From NCBI GenBank assembly GCA_050084515.1, contig CM114272.1, positions 26,722,001 through 26,786,000 of the forward strand: DNA of 64,000 nt. The letters run 5' to 3'. The position numbers and the translations under genes are program-made. The notes under the pieces were generated by a model. That model was not told where the DNA came from. It saw only the letters and a program-made list of their open reading frames with translations, and ran no database searches. Shown here one piece after another: positions 1 to 11,289 of the stretch. The stretch's first letter is position 1. Each line of letters starts with the position of its first letter. This DNA is from Blasia pusilla. Lineage: Eukaryota; Marchantiophyta; Marchantiopsida; Blasiales.

Positions 1-893
1 TGCGAGTACAGCAGTACCTGTATGTGGAAAGTGATGATGTTGCGAGGCGCGTCTCACTACAATATGTGGCGCAGTTACGCCTTTGTTTTCCCGACTTATT
101 GTATGCGTCCGCGGTACAGGGGTACCACAGTTCCGTACCGAGGGATATTCGTTGTTGGGGGCATAGGACTTAGAGTGGGTAGGGACCATTGATTTGGTCA
201 TTTCTGGTTGGCCATGTCAGGGCCAATCGAGTGCTGGACGAGGCAGCGGGTTGGTTGACACTCGGTCCAGGTTATTTTGGGAGATTTTGAGGGTCTTACG
301 GTCAGTTGCAAGAGCACCAGTCTCGTTCTCCAGCCTACATTCTGGAGAATGTGCCGATCTTAGGAGACTCGAGGTCACGCGTGATGACGAGTGCTCATCA
401 GGTACGTGCCTGGATCGGCCCAACAGTGTTCTTGGATGCGGCGAGAGTAGGTTCTAGAGCCCATCGCCCGCGTCTATGGTGGACCAACTTGGTACCCCAT
501 GCGGTGTTACGGAGGGCATGTGCGAGAGTAGAGTGGCCCTCCCATTTGTTAGTGGATTCCATTCTGGATCTAGGTTTTCGATCACAGCAGTGAGGCACAA
601 TGATCGACCACTGTTGACTTTGGTCAACAAGGTAGGCAGGCCGCATGCAGCCTTGTCCATGTTTGTGAGTTTTCTCACTTCCTATGCATACAAGGAGGCC
701 GGTCCTGGGTGGGTTTGGGATGACCAAGTTCAGCGGTTGGTGGAGCCCAACGCCGACGAGAGAGAGCAAGCGATGGGATTTCCACATGAGTGACCGCAGT
801 ACCGTCAGTGTCAAAGGCATTACAACGCCATGTCTTGGGTCAAGCGATGAACCTGAACTGCTTGACATGGATCCTCAGCTTGGGAGTGGCTGA
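1..893 (+). pseudogene. Dnmt3-like cytosine-5 methyltransferase of copy A, partial
   Basis: The window opens just after motif I, at a stretch equivalent to B's HQYLYVE. Motif IV is intact (GWPCQGQSSAGRG, about 208-246) with the catalytic Cys. Motif VI follows (ILENVP), then the motif VIII-like HRPRLWWTNL and the C-terminal motifs ADEREQAMGFP and AMNLNCLTW. The motif order I-IV-VI-VIII-X is that of Dnmt3, not the permuted order of plant DRM enzymes. Frame changes near 150-190, 300 and 790 break the frame. Such an enzyme would transfer methyl groups from SAM to cytosine. The downstream neighbour is the RT of the same element. Confidence 0.85.
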
Positions 894-1020
894 GTAGCGT
901 CGCATGAGATCGCGACAGATCACGACGGTTGCGTTGGTGAGCCTCATGCCTACCGAGATGGTGGAGGGAGTGCCTAGGGGCGAGACGTGAGGAGATCTAC
1001 ACACCAAGCGAGATCGGAAG

Positions 1021-2278
1021 AGACACCCTTGGACTTCTTGGGATGTTTTTCAGATACACCAGGAGATGATAGCCACAGCATCGAGCGTAGTTTCGGGCAC
1101 TGCATGCGGAGGAGATCAAGGTTTGCAGTTGGTTGCAAGAGAGCGGCCGAGTGTTTTTGTTCGAGACGGGGTTGCACCGTATCATAGCAACCACCGATAC
1201 CAACGCCGGAGAGTCCTACCATAGTCACCATGGAGACTTGGGAGCCAAATATGGGCCCTAAGTTGACAGGAGGAGAGCGGCGCCAGATACATCAGTTCCT
1301 GAGGAATTATAGGAGTTGCTTTGCCTTTAGCATGGAGGATTTGGGTACGCGGAAGGGACCGGGGATCTGCATTGAGTTTTCGAGTGATACGCCGATCTTC
1401 TCACGATCCTACAGATACAGTGATATGGAGAGGGCTCTGATTCGTAGTAGGAGCCAGGACTTGGTTGGAGCAAGACTAGTGGAGATGTCGCATGGGGAGT
1501 ATGCATTTGCCACTATCATGCCCGCCAAGAAGGATGTGCATGGCAACTAGACGGATAGGCGGATGTGTGGGGATTACCGACCTATCAATCGGCAGACCAA
1601 GTTTGATAGGTATGCCATGCCCATCCTGAGGAGATCTTTGATGCGATTGGTCACGCAAAGGTCTTCAGTTCATTGGATTTGTGAGCCGGATACCATAAGT
1701 TGCCTATCAGATTAGAGGACAGGCAGAAGACCGCATTTTGGGGCATCGATCCTCACGGGAATGATTGTTTGTACCAATGGCGGTTCTTACCATTTGGATT
1801 AAAGAACACCCCGGCTGAGTTTTAGAGGGTCATGGATAGGATCTTAGCTGGTCTGGATTTTGCTAGGTGTTATATTGATGGCATCGTAGTCTTTAGCGCC
1901 ACGATTGAGGAGCATGAGCGACATCTAGAGGAGGTGTTTTGACGATTGCAATTACATGGGCTGAAGCTACATCCATGCAAGTGCAAGTTCTTCTACAACC
2001 AGATTGAGTACTTGGGTCATACGATATATCCAAGGGGCCTTGGTGTTCAGCAGACGAAGGTAGAGGCTATCTCACGCATTCCACACCCTACATATGTGAG
2101 CCGTGTTCGTGCATTCATGGGATTGGCGAACTTCTATCGGCGGTACGTCAATGGATTCAGTTTGATTGCAAAGTCACTGACCTTGCTGACGAAGGTGGAT
2201 CACGAGTGGCACTTGGGTGATGAGCAGGAGCGAGCATTTCAGTTGCTCAAGGACAAGTTGACGTCCGCGCCCATCTTG
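1021..2278 (+). pseudogene. Ty3-type reverse transcriptase of copy A
   Basis: The RT N-terminal region begins near METWEP (1230). Recognisable blocks are AKKDVHG, MCGDYRPINRQT, the F-G-L-K-N block and QIEYLGHTIYP, followed by the thumb/connection motif FMGLANFYRRYV. The catalytic YIDD motif reads YIDG here (about 1870-1885), so a metal-binding Asp is lost. Stops include TAG for Trp in GNWTD (about 1549), TGA in the LDLRAGYH equivalent (about 1681), TAG in EFQRVMD (1823-1825) and TGA near 1940. Most fit C-to-T or G-to-A changes. The frame ends at a deletion that removes RNase H. Confidence 0.88.
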
Positions 2279-3473
2279 GGAGGATGGTAGAGTATGCATA
2301 GTGCCACATCCTTCGTAAAGAGCACGACTAGTGCAGCATGCCCATGAGGAGTTGGGTCACTTTGGGGTGAAGCGGACATACAGCTTGCTCTAGATTCAAT
2401 ATTGGTGGCGAGGCATGCAGACTGACGTTCAGCAGTTTGTTGCCAGGTGCATGGTGTGTAATTGTGTCCGAGCATCGTTCAATGCTCCGACTCCACACTT
2501 GCATCCATTATCGATCATGGGCTTAGGGTATAGATGGAGTTTGGATTTTGCTTTGCCTTTGACGGAGCGTCACAGTCGTTATGTGTTGGTGATGGTCGAG
2601 CACTTCTCGAAGTGGATCGAGTTGGTTGCATTGCCTCACAAAGCGAGTGAGGGAGTAGCTTATGCCTTCCTTGACAGAGTGCTGAGTCATTATGGCACAC
2701 CGGCTGAGGTATTGACAAACCAGGGTACCGAGTTTCGCGGTGAGTTCCAGGCCTTGTATGATCTGGCGCTGATCGACCACCGCACGACTTGGCGAGATCA
2801 TCTCAAGGCGGATGGATTAGGTGAGAGAGTTTTGCAGACGGTGAAGAGGGGTTTACGTAAGTATGGCTTGCAGAGAGGTCACCTAGGAGATTGGGACCTC
2901 CAGTTGCCTTGGTTGGCGATGAGATACAAATTCAGCAAGCATGCATCCTTAGCGTCTTTTTCACCATACTTGCTACTTTATGGCCGAGAGCTAGATTTAC
3001 CTACGGCCATTTGTCGAGATGTTGGTGAGGTGCTGGACCTTGATGACCCAGATGTATGGATGCGAGCATGTTCTCAAAGGGTTGAGTTGTTTTGGAGAGT
3101 GATGCCCATGGCGTTCGAGAACTTGGCGATTGCGCAGCATCGGGATACGTTAGCAGACGGCACAGACAACGTTGGATGTGACTGCAGGCGCACTATCCTG
3201 AGAGTGCGTGAGGTTTTGCCATCCGGTGTTCTCTTGATGGAGGAACGTGATGGTATGATATGGAAGGACCATGTGCGTAATTGTGCGCCATGTCACCTTC
3301 CTAACATTGATGGTACAGTAGATCCGAGCTTAGCAGTAGTTCCTGCAGGCTTGCGTTGTACGTTATGTGGTTCTGCCCGTGGTGCGGCCACGATGCTATT
3401 TTGTGATGGATGTTCGAGAGGTTGGCATATGGCATGTCTGACGCCACCTCTCATTAGGGTTCCTCGGGGATGA
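2279..3473 (+). pseudogene. Integrase with C-terminal PHD finger of copy A
   Basis: A 352-residue open frame (2415-3473) holds most of this part. It keeps the CMVC half of the HHCC zinc finger and the first catalytic Asp (SLDF). The second catalytic Asp is Asn (LTNQGTEF; copy B has LTDQGTEF), and the Glu in ADGLGERV is kept. The SH3-like tail VLPSGVLLMEERDGMIWKDH leads into a C4HC3 PHD finger (CTLC, CDGC, H-x2-C; about residues 308-352). The last zinc-ligand pair falls after a stop at 3471, so the finger is cut short. The chain could not catalyse integration. Confidence 0.87.
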
Positions 3474-3672
3474 TGGATGTGTCTCAGATGTACATAGAGG
3501 AGATACTAGGTAGGTTTCGATTCTGACTTTTTCTGTGACATGGATGACAGGAAGGCGACTAACGATGGGGCCACATGAGCACCCGGCCTTTTTGCTCTTA
3601 GCGTCTTAGAGATGTATGTCTTGGTAGGTAGGGATAGAGGGCTATCTAAAGTTAGAGGGACCTAACCACCAA

Positions 3673-3811
3673 CTAGGGGGGCGATTGGAGATATTTTAGT
3701 ACTTCTTGTCTCGTTGTTTGGATGCCATGAGTTAGCATGGGATCGTGCATGTTTGTGTGTGTGTTCGGTGATAGCGATGTATGTTGTGTAGGGATGTGTA
3801 TGTGCACGACA
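3673..3811 (+). repeat. Polypurine tract and terminal segment Y of copy A
   Basis: CTAGGGGGGCGA (3673-3684) is the polypurine tract, nearly identical to those of copies B and C. Segment Y (3685-3811, 127 bp) runs from TTGGAGATATT to GCACGACA. It differs from the Y of the solo unit at 26855-26981 at about 8 sites. No X segment follows. Confidence 0.85.
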
Positions 3812-4021
3812 TGTGCTTCCTTAGAGATCAAGTCTACCATTAACTCTTCCAAATGCGCAATGTGTTGCTCAACACACTACCCCTTGATGGTTGAGACTCT
3901 ATAGTATCAGACACATATAATCTATGAGTCCTTTTCTGCGTAATACACATTCAAGCATCCAAGTACTTAAATAAATACACTTATTGGGTGTCCAATATGG
4001 GACTCCCCTCAATAAGTATTT

Positions 4022-4203
4022 CGGACAAGTTGACGTCTGCGCCCATATTGAGAAGACCGATCAAGGGGCATCCTTTCCACTTGCATACAAATTGGAGCAT
4101 GTGCGGCTTGGAGCCATGCTCATCCAACATGACGACGAGGGTAGAGAGTTAGTTCATGGTGGCTTACGCTAATCGCTCGAACAACGCTGTGGAGGCAAAG
4201 TAT
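4022..4203 (+). pseudogene. Isolated RT/RNase H fragment of the same retroelement family
   Basis: About 180 bp align with the RT-RNase H junction of copy B (35125-35307). Matching blocks are GACAAGTTGACGTC, the THR-to-TNWS RNase H start (HTDWS in B) and the block before AEAKYS. This is part of the segment deleted from copy A, but it lies 210 bp beyond A's Y end. It is either a displaced piece of A or a remnant of another copy. No frame longer than about 60 residues survives. Confidence 0.75.
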
Positions 4204-4205
4204 AG

Positions 4206-4879
4206 CCTTTCCTACTTTTCTACTTGTGTAACCTACCATAACAGTATTATTACAATTGCTGAACTATACCTATCTTCATTTTCTTATATTTCTATCTCAC
4301 CATATGTTCATTCAATTTAATTCGTACCTATACTTCAAGACTAACTACTTTGCATTTATACTTACACCACCTCCTACTTTATTCTTATCCACTATTACAG
4401 TAGTTTCTATTTTTATTGTTTGTCTTTCAACTCCATTCATTCTAATCATCATCCTTGTAATATGTATTGTGCTTCCTTCCCGCACTTCAAATATCCATTA
4501 TTTCTTTTATGTACTCCAACTCTTCGTACAGGCATGCACTACCCAATTGATATTGAATTTGCACTACTATCTACAATGATTCACTTAATCAATATCATAA
4601 CTCTCCTTAACATTTCATTGCATATAATTTTCAATCTCCATAAATTTTAAATTCACCATCATTCCACATCTTCTATGAAATTCCACCAATTATGTATTCT
4701 AATAACCTGATAGATACCATATTCACACGGTCTAGCATTCTTACTAAGTTTGCATTTTAAATAAGCCACCACTGCTTAATCTACACTTTCTTACAACCAA
4801 AATAGAACCATCCATTATGAAAATTATTATCATACAAACCCATTTATCACACTGACCTCATTCTAGTTTTACTAGTGGA
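4206..4879. other. AT-rich stretch without recognised genes
   Basis: Strongly AT-rich DNA. Two overlapping plus-strand frames (4256-4650) translate to Leu/Phe/Ile-rich sequence that follows base composition and shows no family motif. It ends at the Helitron 3' terminus at 4880. Confidence 0.6.
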
Positions 4880-5281
4880 CTAGTGAGAATGCCCGTGCGA
4901 TGCACCGGCGTCAATTTTTAGCACATAAAACTCCCTCATTACTCAATTTGGGGCTTTTCTCCTTTCGTCGAGGAGTGGTAAGTTTACACACGTCAAGGGA
5001 GAACCTTTAATTAGGTCTCTTCCCATTAGAGATAATTAAACAGAGTGATAGAAACAACTTTTTTGTACTGAATTGAGTTGTCTGATGGTATCTCGAGCAA
5101 AGAGCGACTTCTTTGAAAGGTGAAAGTTGAGTTGTTCTTGCAACGTAGTATTGGAAACCTTGTAAGTATTCAAACAATGAGCACCTTTCGTCTAGAACTA
5201 CCTCCCAAAGCTTTGTGATTCATTGGCCTCAGTTGGCTGGAAGCGTAGACTTTTACCGTTGCACGGGCATTCTCACTCTAG
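4880..5281. repeat. 402-bp unit with inverted Helitron-3'-end-like termini
   Basis: The left end reads CTAGTGAGAATGCCCGTGC, and the reverse complement of the right end reads CTAGAGTGAGAATGCCCGTGC. The first bases therefore form an inverted repeat. Each end resembles the GC-rich hairpin plus CTAG/T terminus of plant Helitrons. A further copy of the left-end motif lies directly outside, in direct orientation (CTAGTAAGAAAGGCCGTGCG, from 5278). At 4879-4883 the minus strand reads CTAG followed by T, as at a Helitron 3' boundary. No coding capacity was seen inside. Confidence 0.6.
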
Positions 5282-5425
5282 TAAGAAAGGCCGTGCGATG
5301 CACCGACATCAAAATTTAGCATATACAAAATTAATCATATCAAAAAAATTTTCAATGGATAAAGTATTACAAAGTCTAAAAAGCATACCAATATAACACT
5401 TGACACATGTAATGTTATTTTAATT

Positions 5426-6400
5426 TTAATTTAGCACTTCATTATATACAACATTCCTAGTGTAAACACCTATTTTGTTAATAGCCTTTTCATTATCTGT
5501 CATAATATGAATAGAATTCCTCGAGCCTACTCTTGACAAGGCAACATACAATTGCCCATGAGAAAATACTGGATTAGGAAAGTAGATACCAACTCTATCT
5601 AATGTTTGACCTTGATACTTATTAATCGTCATTGCAAAAGCAAGACGTATAGGAAATTGAAATCGTCGCAAATCAAATGGTAGGCCAGAATCAGACGCAA
5701 TCAATGGAATTCATGGAATGAAAACTCGAGCTCTGATGTTTTTTCCAATGATGATTTTTGCATCTATAAGATGTCTACTAAAGCCACCTATTACCAGCTG
5801 AGTCCCATTTGCTTGTCCCTTGGCTCCATTCATATTCTGTAATAGCATTATCGGAGCTCCAATCTTCAAAGTCAAACAATGAGGTGGCAGTCCAGATGGT
5901 AAACATGTGTTCAAAAATTCTGTCGGATAAACAAGTCTCATCTCATCGTCGGAAACGGTATCAGCACTCAAGAAAGTATGCTCCTTCAAAAACAATATAA
6001 ATCATTAATAATAAGAGCGATGATAGAAAAATGTAGCAATAGGTAATGAAAATATAATAATGATATTCAAGAACATAAATATTACCTCTCCTGGAAATCG
6101 AGACATGATTTCCGCATTTATAATATCCACGGTTGTATTCTTGGTTGACAAAATGGATGTGCCCCTCAAGAAATCAATGTCACTCCACTTATTAACATCG
6201 TGTCCATAAACAACGTCAATGAGATCATTCATCCTTGTCATTTTTACAATTATCGCATCCGGAACTTGTATAAAATCCTCTCCAAGGTCCAAATGTAATG
6301 GTACTCGACCCTCTCCTATCTCTAATAACCACGTTGCAAACGCTTCTTGCTCTTCTCGTGCATATTCTACGAAAAATATAAGATCAAGAAATGAGTACAT
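5426..6400 (-). pseudogene. Pif1-type helicase C-terminal part of Helitron
   Basis: Three minus-strand frames (6400-6005, 5995-5711, 5704-5426) give the C-terminal half of a Pif1/RecD-like helicase. Visible are the LPPHCLTLKIGAPIMLLQN and NGTQLVIGGF blocks, then AFAMTINKYQGQTLDRVGIY and the final YVALSRV motif. AT-rich gaps between frames look like introns, as inside 6005-6100. A stop near 5705 separates the last two frames. In Helitrons this domain unwinds the strand displaced during rolling-circle transfer. Upstream lies the Walker A/B half. Confidence 0.85.
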
Positions 6401-6594
6401 ATTAAAACTTTAAAAAAAACACATGAAATGAAAAAGGAAAAATATTAGGTTAATTCTTAAATACCTTGTAAAGTATTAACTCTCATGTTGGTAGTGAGTT
6501 TCAATAATCTCACGTCAGACCAAATAAGAGATCTCCTCAATGTTGCACGCACAATTGTAGCACGATCTCCACGACGAACAACTGGAAGAAGTTG

Positions 6595-7130
6595 TCAAAA
6601 GTCACCACCGAATAAAATGATCTTCCCCCCAAAAGGCAAGTCTCGTAATCTACTATCCATCAAACCCATGATATCTTGGAAAGTATGATTAACGGCCTCG
6701 AATGCATGACGATGGGTCAGAGAAGCTTCATCCCACACGATCAACTTCGCCTTTTGTATAAGGCGGGCCATATGACTATTGACTGATAGGCTAGAAAATA
6801 GATAACAAAACAATATGTGAGGAACATTTATGAAGGATAAATCTAAGAATATAACAATAATATGCATGCCATAATTATAAAGTAAAAGGAACCAAAATCT
6901 TAAATCTAGACTTACTTGCAAGTGGAGCTTTCATGTACTTGAATAGGAATCTTGAATCGAGAATTAGCAGTACGACCTCCATCCAATAATAAAGCGGCAA
7001 TTCCTGAAGATGCAACTGCAAGAGCTATATGACCCTCACTCCGTACCATTGCAAGAAGAAGGTTGTACAAAAAGGTTTTTCCCATTCCGCCAGGACCATC
7101 GATAAAGACATTTTTTTCTTGAAAATCCAT
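6595..7130 (-). pseudogene. Pif1-type helicase N-terminal part (Walker A/B) of Helitron
   Basis: The frame 7130-6912 holds Walker A, GPGGMGKT, followed by ALAVASSGIAALLL, a Pif1-family signature. After an AT-rich gap of about 130 bp (about 6780-6910), probably an intron, frame 6921-6595 holds Walker B, LIVWDEASL, and the FGGKIILFGGDF block. All key ATPase residues are present. The product would be the 5'-3' helicase part of RepHel. Context is a multi-exon gene running right to left. Confidence 0.87.
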
Positions 7131-7318
7131 ATTTTTAGTGACAAAAATGCACTTTTAAAAGAAAAAAACTTAAAGAGATTTAAAGAGTAAAAAATTCATC
7201 TTAAAATTTACTATGCATAATATCCACTTATAGAAGGTGGCGCATCTTGTAAGACATCGAGAAAAGCATTACAAATAACTTCCCAAACAACTCGTTGTCC
7301 ATCATTTAAAGATATCTC

Positions 7319-7900
7319 TCATGCTCTCACACGTTCACAAAGCATATCATGATCGTAGCAGAGCTCTTCCTCTTCTAGTCGCGAAATAGATAAATTACGA
7401 GCTTGGAAATCTGGTTGAGGCATGTCGGGGAAGTCCACCATACTCTTACCATGATCTTGAAGATGATAATGGACCTCCAATAACGCAAGATTGATAATGT
7501 GAACATCCAATGGAAGGGTGGGAATACCAATTCTCTATTACAAGGAACAAATATAGAAGTTAAAACAAATATAAAATACATTAAAAAACTCGTAAGAGAA
7601 AAATGAACTTAACAAAAGGCATGCATATTACCTCACGCTTTTGATGTAGAAGATCTTCAGTTAATGGAACCAAAAAATGTTCCCACACTATAGCCGGAAG
7701 AGAAGGTGTATTATATAGAAGACTGATGGCAAAGAGTAGCGTAATGAATAGCCGGTCTGAATGACAACCGCCTCTTCAAAGCAAGAAAAGATCTCTCTAT
7801 CGTCCTCCAAAAGTCCCTTTTGAATAGCAGTCTCTTTGAAGGTAGGATAAACTACACCATCGATAGTTCTCAAATCTTGATATGATTGAGCTCCTCTCAC
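7319..7900 (-). pseudogene. Rep-to-helicase linker exons of Helitron
   Basis: Frame 7900-7688 (RGAQSYQDLRTIDG, TFKETAIQKGLLEDD) matches the segment that links Rep to helicase in plant Helitron proteins. Frame 7510-7319 (LALLEVHYHLQDHGKSM) is the next block. AT-rich spacers (7511-7640, 7901-8040) separate them and may be introns. No catalytic residue lies here; placement rests on order and characteristic sequence. Confidence 0.78.
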
Positions 7901-8027
7901 ATGATGGAGAAGTAATCGTAACCAATGACGCTCCCCTTCAGCTAGGATTAGCCAAAAAACAAATATTAGGAAGAAAGCACGAATGTGTTTGTTACTTTAA
8001 CTAAAATTTTGCCTTAATAATTGTAAT

Positions 8028-8773
8028 CTAACAAAGAATAGAAATTTTACCTGGGTTTGTCATATACAAACGTCCAATAGGATGTCCACATCCTTTTCTT
8101 GCACGTTTACGCAAATACCATTGCTTCTTATTCCAAGAGTAATGAGAAGGGAACTCCAAATAAAGATATTGTCGCGCAGTCGAATCAAAAACATTTGTTG
8201 CAAACCATTGAGTGAGAGTGGTTTCCTTACTTCGCTCCATAATATTACCCAATGAATCTTGCCAATGAAAATATACCATTTGACTGTCTGGAAGATGAAC
8301 AATCAATCTCACAATACTTGGTTGCTCTGCATGTAGACTAAACTTGAAGATTCGCCAACATGCTTCTGAAGAAGAAACATACCTTCATACCACACAATAT
8401 AAATATTGTTAGGCTCCCACATAATATCATAGGAAAAAATAGGGAGATCTTGAAAGATAGAAGGATCAAAATACCTTGCATCAAGATATAATGATGTCTC
8501 ATCAATAGTATCCTCGCATGATGTAGTATTTGTCGAGGTATATGATATGGCATCAGATCCCTTGTATACATACTTATAAAATTACTTTACAGCCAAGATG
8601 CTATTTGTTATCTCCAAATTTATATGACAATCAAATAAAGTACATAACATTGGATTGTATGGAACCACCCAACGATTATCGAAGTCATGATTTGACTTAT
8701 TAATCAATATGCCATTATCACGCCTGCATAAACACATATAGAGCTTGTTAGTAGTTGAGGACATACATAGCAC
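8028..8773 (-). pseudogene. Rep catalytic-tyrosine region and downstream block of Helitron
   Basis: Frame 8773-8582 ends ...NSILAVK, then a TAA at 8582-8584, and the same frame continues FYKYVYKGSDA. Active Helitrons have a VKYxxKYxYKG-type motif with two catalytic tyrosines; the stop replaces the first. Downstream frames (8571-8338 and 8312-8028) carry the QYLYLEFPSHYSW and GRLYMTNPG blocks typical of this segment. Losing this Tyr should abolish or severely impair Rep cleavage. Otherwise the region is well preserved, so the stop may be recent. Confidence 0.83.
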
Positions 8774-8821
8774 ACTAATAAAAGAGCATTAAATCATGAA
8801 ATGAACAACAAAACCAATGAA

Positions 8822-9966
8822 TTACCTCTTATAAATAGGATATCCATCCTCATTCTCCATTGTCATTGATGCAAACGGCATTGGGTATCCTTTGGAACAT
8901 ATTTTTGTTGTTTTATCCGTGCAAGGTGCAGTTGGATGTGCTACTCCACACGGACCATGAATCATAAAATTTCTTACAGTAGAATATAGCCTAGGATGAG
9001 TGATAGGATTGGGGATCTCAGCAGATATAATATCGTCAAAATCGGAGGTTGTCCTTGGCTTATCCTTAGAAGCAAGAATAATTAGGATATGCACATGTGG
9101 TAGCCCTCTCTTTTGGAACTCGACAACATGAATGCATCCTACTACTCGACCCAAAATATGCTTATCCAATATAAGTCTCAATAACTCCTTCTTTTGTTGG
9201 AAAACACGTACAACCAAGTCAGGACGATCAGACGTTGATTGCCCATGAAGCAGAGCACCAGTAATCTCAGGCCATTTAGGGTTGCAAGTCATAGTAAAAA
9301 AGTAGTATGGCTTCCCAAAATGTCTCACAATGGCCATAGCATCATGGTACAATTGATGCATGTGACGGGGTCCTCCTATGAAAGATGAAGGTAAGATAAT
9401 ACGTCTCCCTAAGCCTTGACCGTTCACATCATGCCGAGTCATGGCATCTCTGACACCTTGGTATAAATCAGCTCTCAACTCTTTTTGATGCAATCGTATC
9501 CAAATTAGCCGCTGCATTTCAATAGTCGCATACATATCCACCATATATTCTTGAGTAAGACAACCAAACCTCAGCAACCGATTATTATCCATAGCGTTAG
9601 CTCGCATTTGAAGTCTAAATGAAGCAAATTGTAGAGTAGTAATGGTCTTTGAACTCGCCTCATGAGTGGTAACTTCACCTTGCATTCCTCCTTGTACAAT
9701 ATCATCTTCATCCTCCTCCATGATAGCATCCCCTCTTAACGGCGCATCATGTCTATGATTATGTTGCACTTGCAAAGGTATCCTGGATGCCAACCTGCTT
9801 CACCATAAACAAAAGGCAAAACAAAGTGCAATGGGATATAGGCTTCATTCAGATCGATAGGCAGCTTAATCCCTCCTCCATGTAAGCGAACAATAATATC
9901 ACGTCCTTCTATTGGCTCACTCCCATCTCCCGGCAAGATAGTTGCAATCTCTGAAGCAACAGGCAA
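8822..9966 (-). pseudogene. Helitron Rep N-terminal domain with HUH motif
   Basis: The 323-residue frame 9793-8822, with upstream piece 9966-9736, is a Helitron_like_N domain. Visible blocks are QEYMVDMYATIEMQRL, LPSSFIGGPRHMHQLYHDAM, YFFTMTCNPKWPEI and the HUH metal-binding motif in FQKRGLPHVHIL (His-x-His), then GPCGVAHP and CSKGYPMPF. Rep nicks and religates single strands at the element ends. A frame change near 9740-9790 breaks the join to the upstream piece. Otherwise it is intact. Confidence 0.9.
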
Positions 9967-9972
9967 GGTGTA

Positions 9973-11030
9973 TCATTTGGCATCGAGACCTTGCTTACTA
10001 CCCTTAAGAACAGTATGGAAGTCAGAATTACATGGATCAATAGCCATATTTCGAAATAGAGCCACATATGGATTATGGGCATGTAACATATCTTGTAATC
10101 CCCTTAAGATCTCTGGCCTCAATTGATCCCGATAATCTCCACTCATAATACTTCTTCTATATTCCATCTGATGCTCATCATCATGAATATAAATCTGCGC
10201 AAATTGTGGAGGAGCACCACTTTCAACATGAAGAGGTCCAATAGAATGATATACACCACCTTGAATCCTGAAGTTTCCTGTACCACCTCGTTGCTCTGTC
10301 ACATGGGCGCCAGTAGATGCCAATTGAAGAGCACTATTATAGGCATGTGCATTGTGCAAAAAATGAAGACTATTTGAACTCCTACCAGAAAGTAATTCAA
10401 CTAGTATAGAAGGTGAAGCTGTCAAATATGGTAATTGAATCTTACCATGCCCACAACACGTAACAAAAGGCGAGCTTATAAACCTAGTATACTTCACTCT
10501 CTCACACTTCCAATGTAGAGCATTGCAACACGGACAAATAACATTCATAAGTCCAACACTAAAACGGCCAGTCGTACTATCAATATGGTCTCCCAACCTA
10601 AGAATTCGAATGTGCTTTTCTTCAAAGTTAGGAATACGTGCAATATTAAGCAACTTTTTCAAGTTCACAACCCTTCTGGATCCCACATTTGGAATTGAGG
10701 CATGTATATTGTCTTCATTTCCTTCACAATTGGCTCTAGTGGCATCACTCCTTATCAATAGATCGCAAACATGTGCAATCTCATGTACTTCATCCAGAAA
10801 AGATCCCACATTTGGAATCGAGGCATGTACATCCTCTTCATTCACTTCCATGTGGCCTTCACGATTAGATCCATTGGCATCACTCCTTATCAACGGATCG
10901 CCAACATCTGAAAACTCATGTACTTCATCCAAATGAGCACGTCGTCTACTTTGGCCCTCAGCTCGAGCTACTTGACGCATGTGACATAATCGTAGAGGAT
11001 TGGTAGGAACTCGAAGACTGCAAGTAGAGG
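9973..11030 (-). pseudogene. N-terminal zinc-finger region of Helitron protein
   Basis: About 350 residues upstream of Rep. CPCCNALHWKCER and a later CCGHGK form the Cys/His cluster usual at Helitron N termini. FRIQGGVYHSIGPL and the block ending HNPYVALFRNM are also diagnostic. Two consecutive repeats of roughly 40 residues (VHEFSDVGDPLIRSDA and VHEIAHVCDLLIRSDA) lie near the N terminus. The first exon-like block carries a basic motif (NPLRL...VARAEGQSRRR) also found in two upstream exons. A stop near 9970 breaks continuity with the Rep part. Confidence 0.85.
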
Positions 11031-11289
11031 TTAAGAAATTAATATATATGATTATAATAAAAACAAATATACATACAAACATATCTATATTATAATTTGA
11101 ATATACAATTTAGAAATATACATTGGAGATGGTACAACCACAATCCTAGAGTTTGGAATAGCTTCAACTTCATGATGTACCATTATTGGCCTTTCTAAAA
11201 TGTTGTTATTAGAAATCATTCATAAAAATTTAAGACCACCTTATAAATTTAAGCATACCTTATATTAGCTTGAGCATGAAAGTCATTAG

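Larger units (their letters stand above)
1..3811 (+). mobile_element. Ty3-type retroelement copy A (MTase-RT-INT-PHD), 5' end outside window
   Basis: Parts in order are the 3' two thirds of a cytosine methyltransferase, reverse transcriptase, integrase, a PHD finger, a polypurine tract and a 127-bp terminal segment Y that ends GCACGACA. Order and sequence match copy B (29130-37726) throughout. RNase H and the start of integrase are missing through a deletion of about 0.7 kb near 2278. Several in-frame stops and two catalytic substitutions show that the copy is dead. Unlike B and C, no X2-Y2 follows its Y segment; host-like sequence begins at 3812. That is what recombination between Y1 and Y2 would leave. 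Confidence 0.9.
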
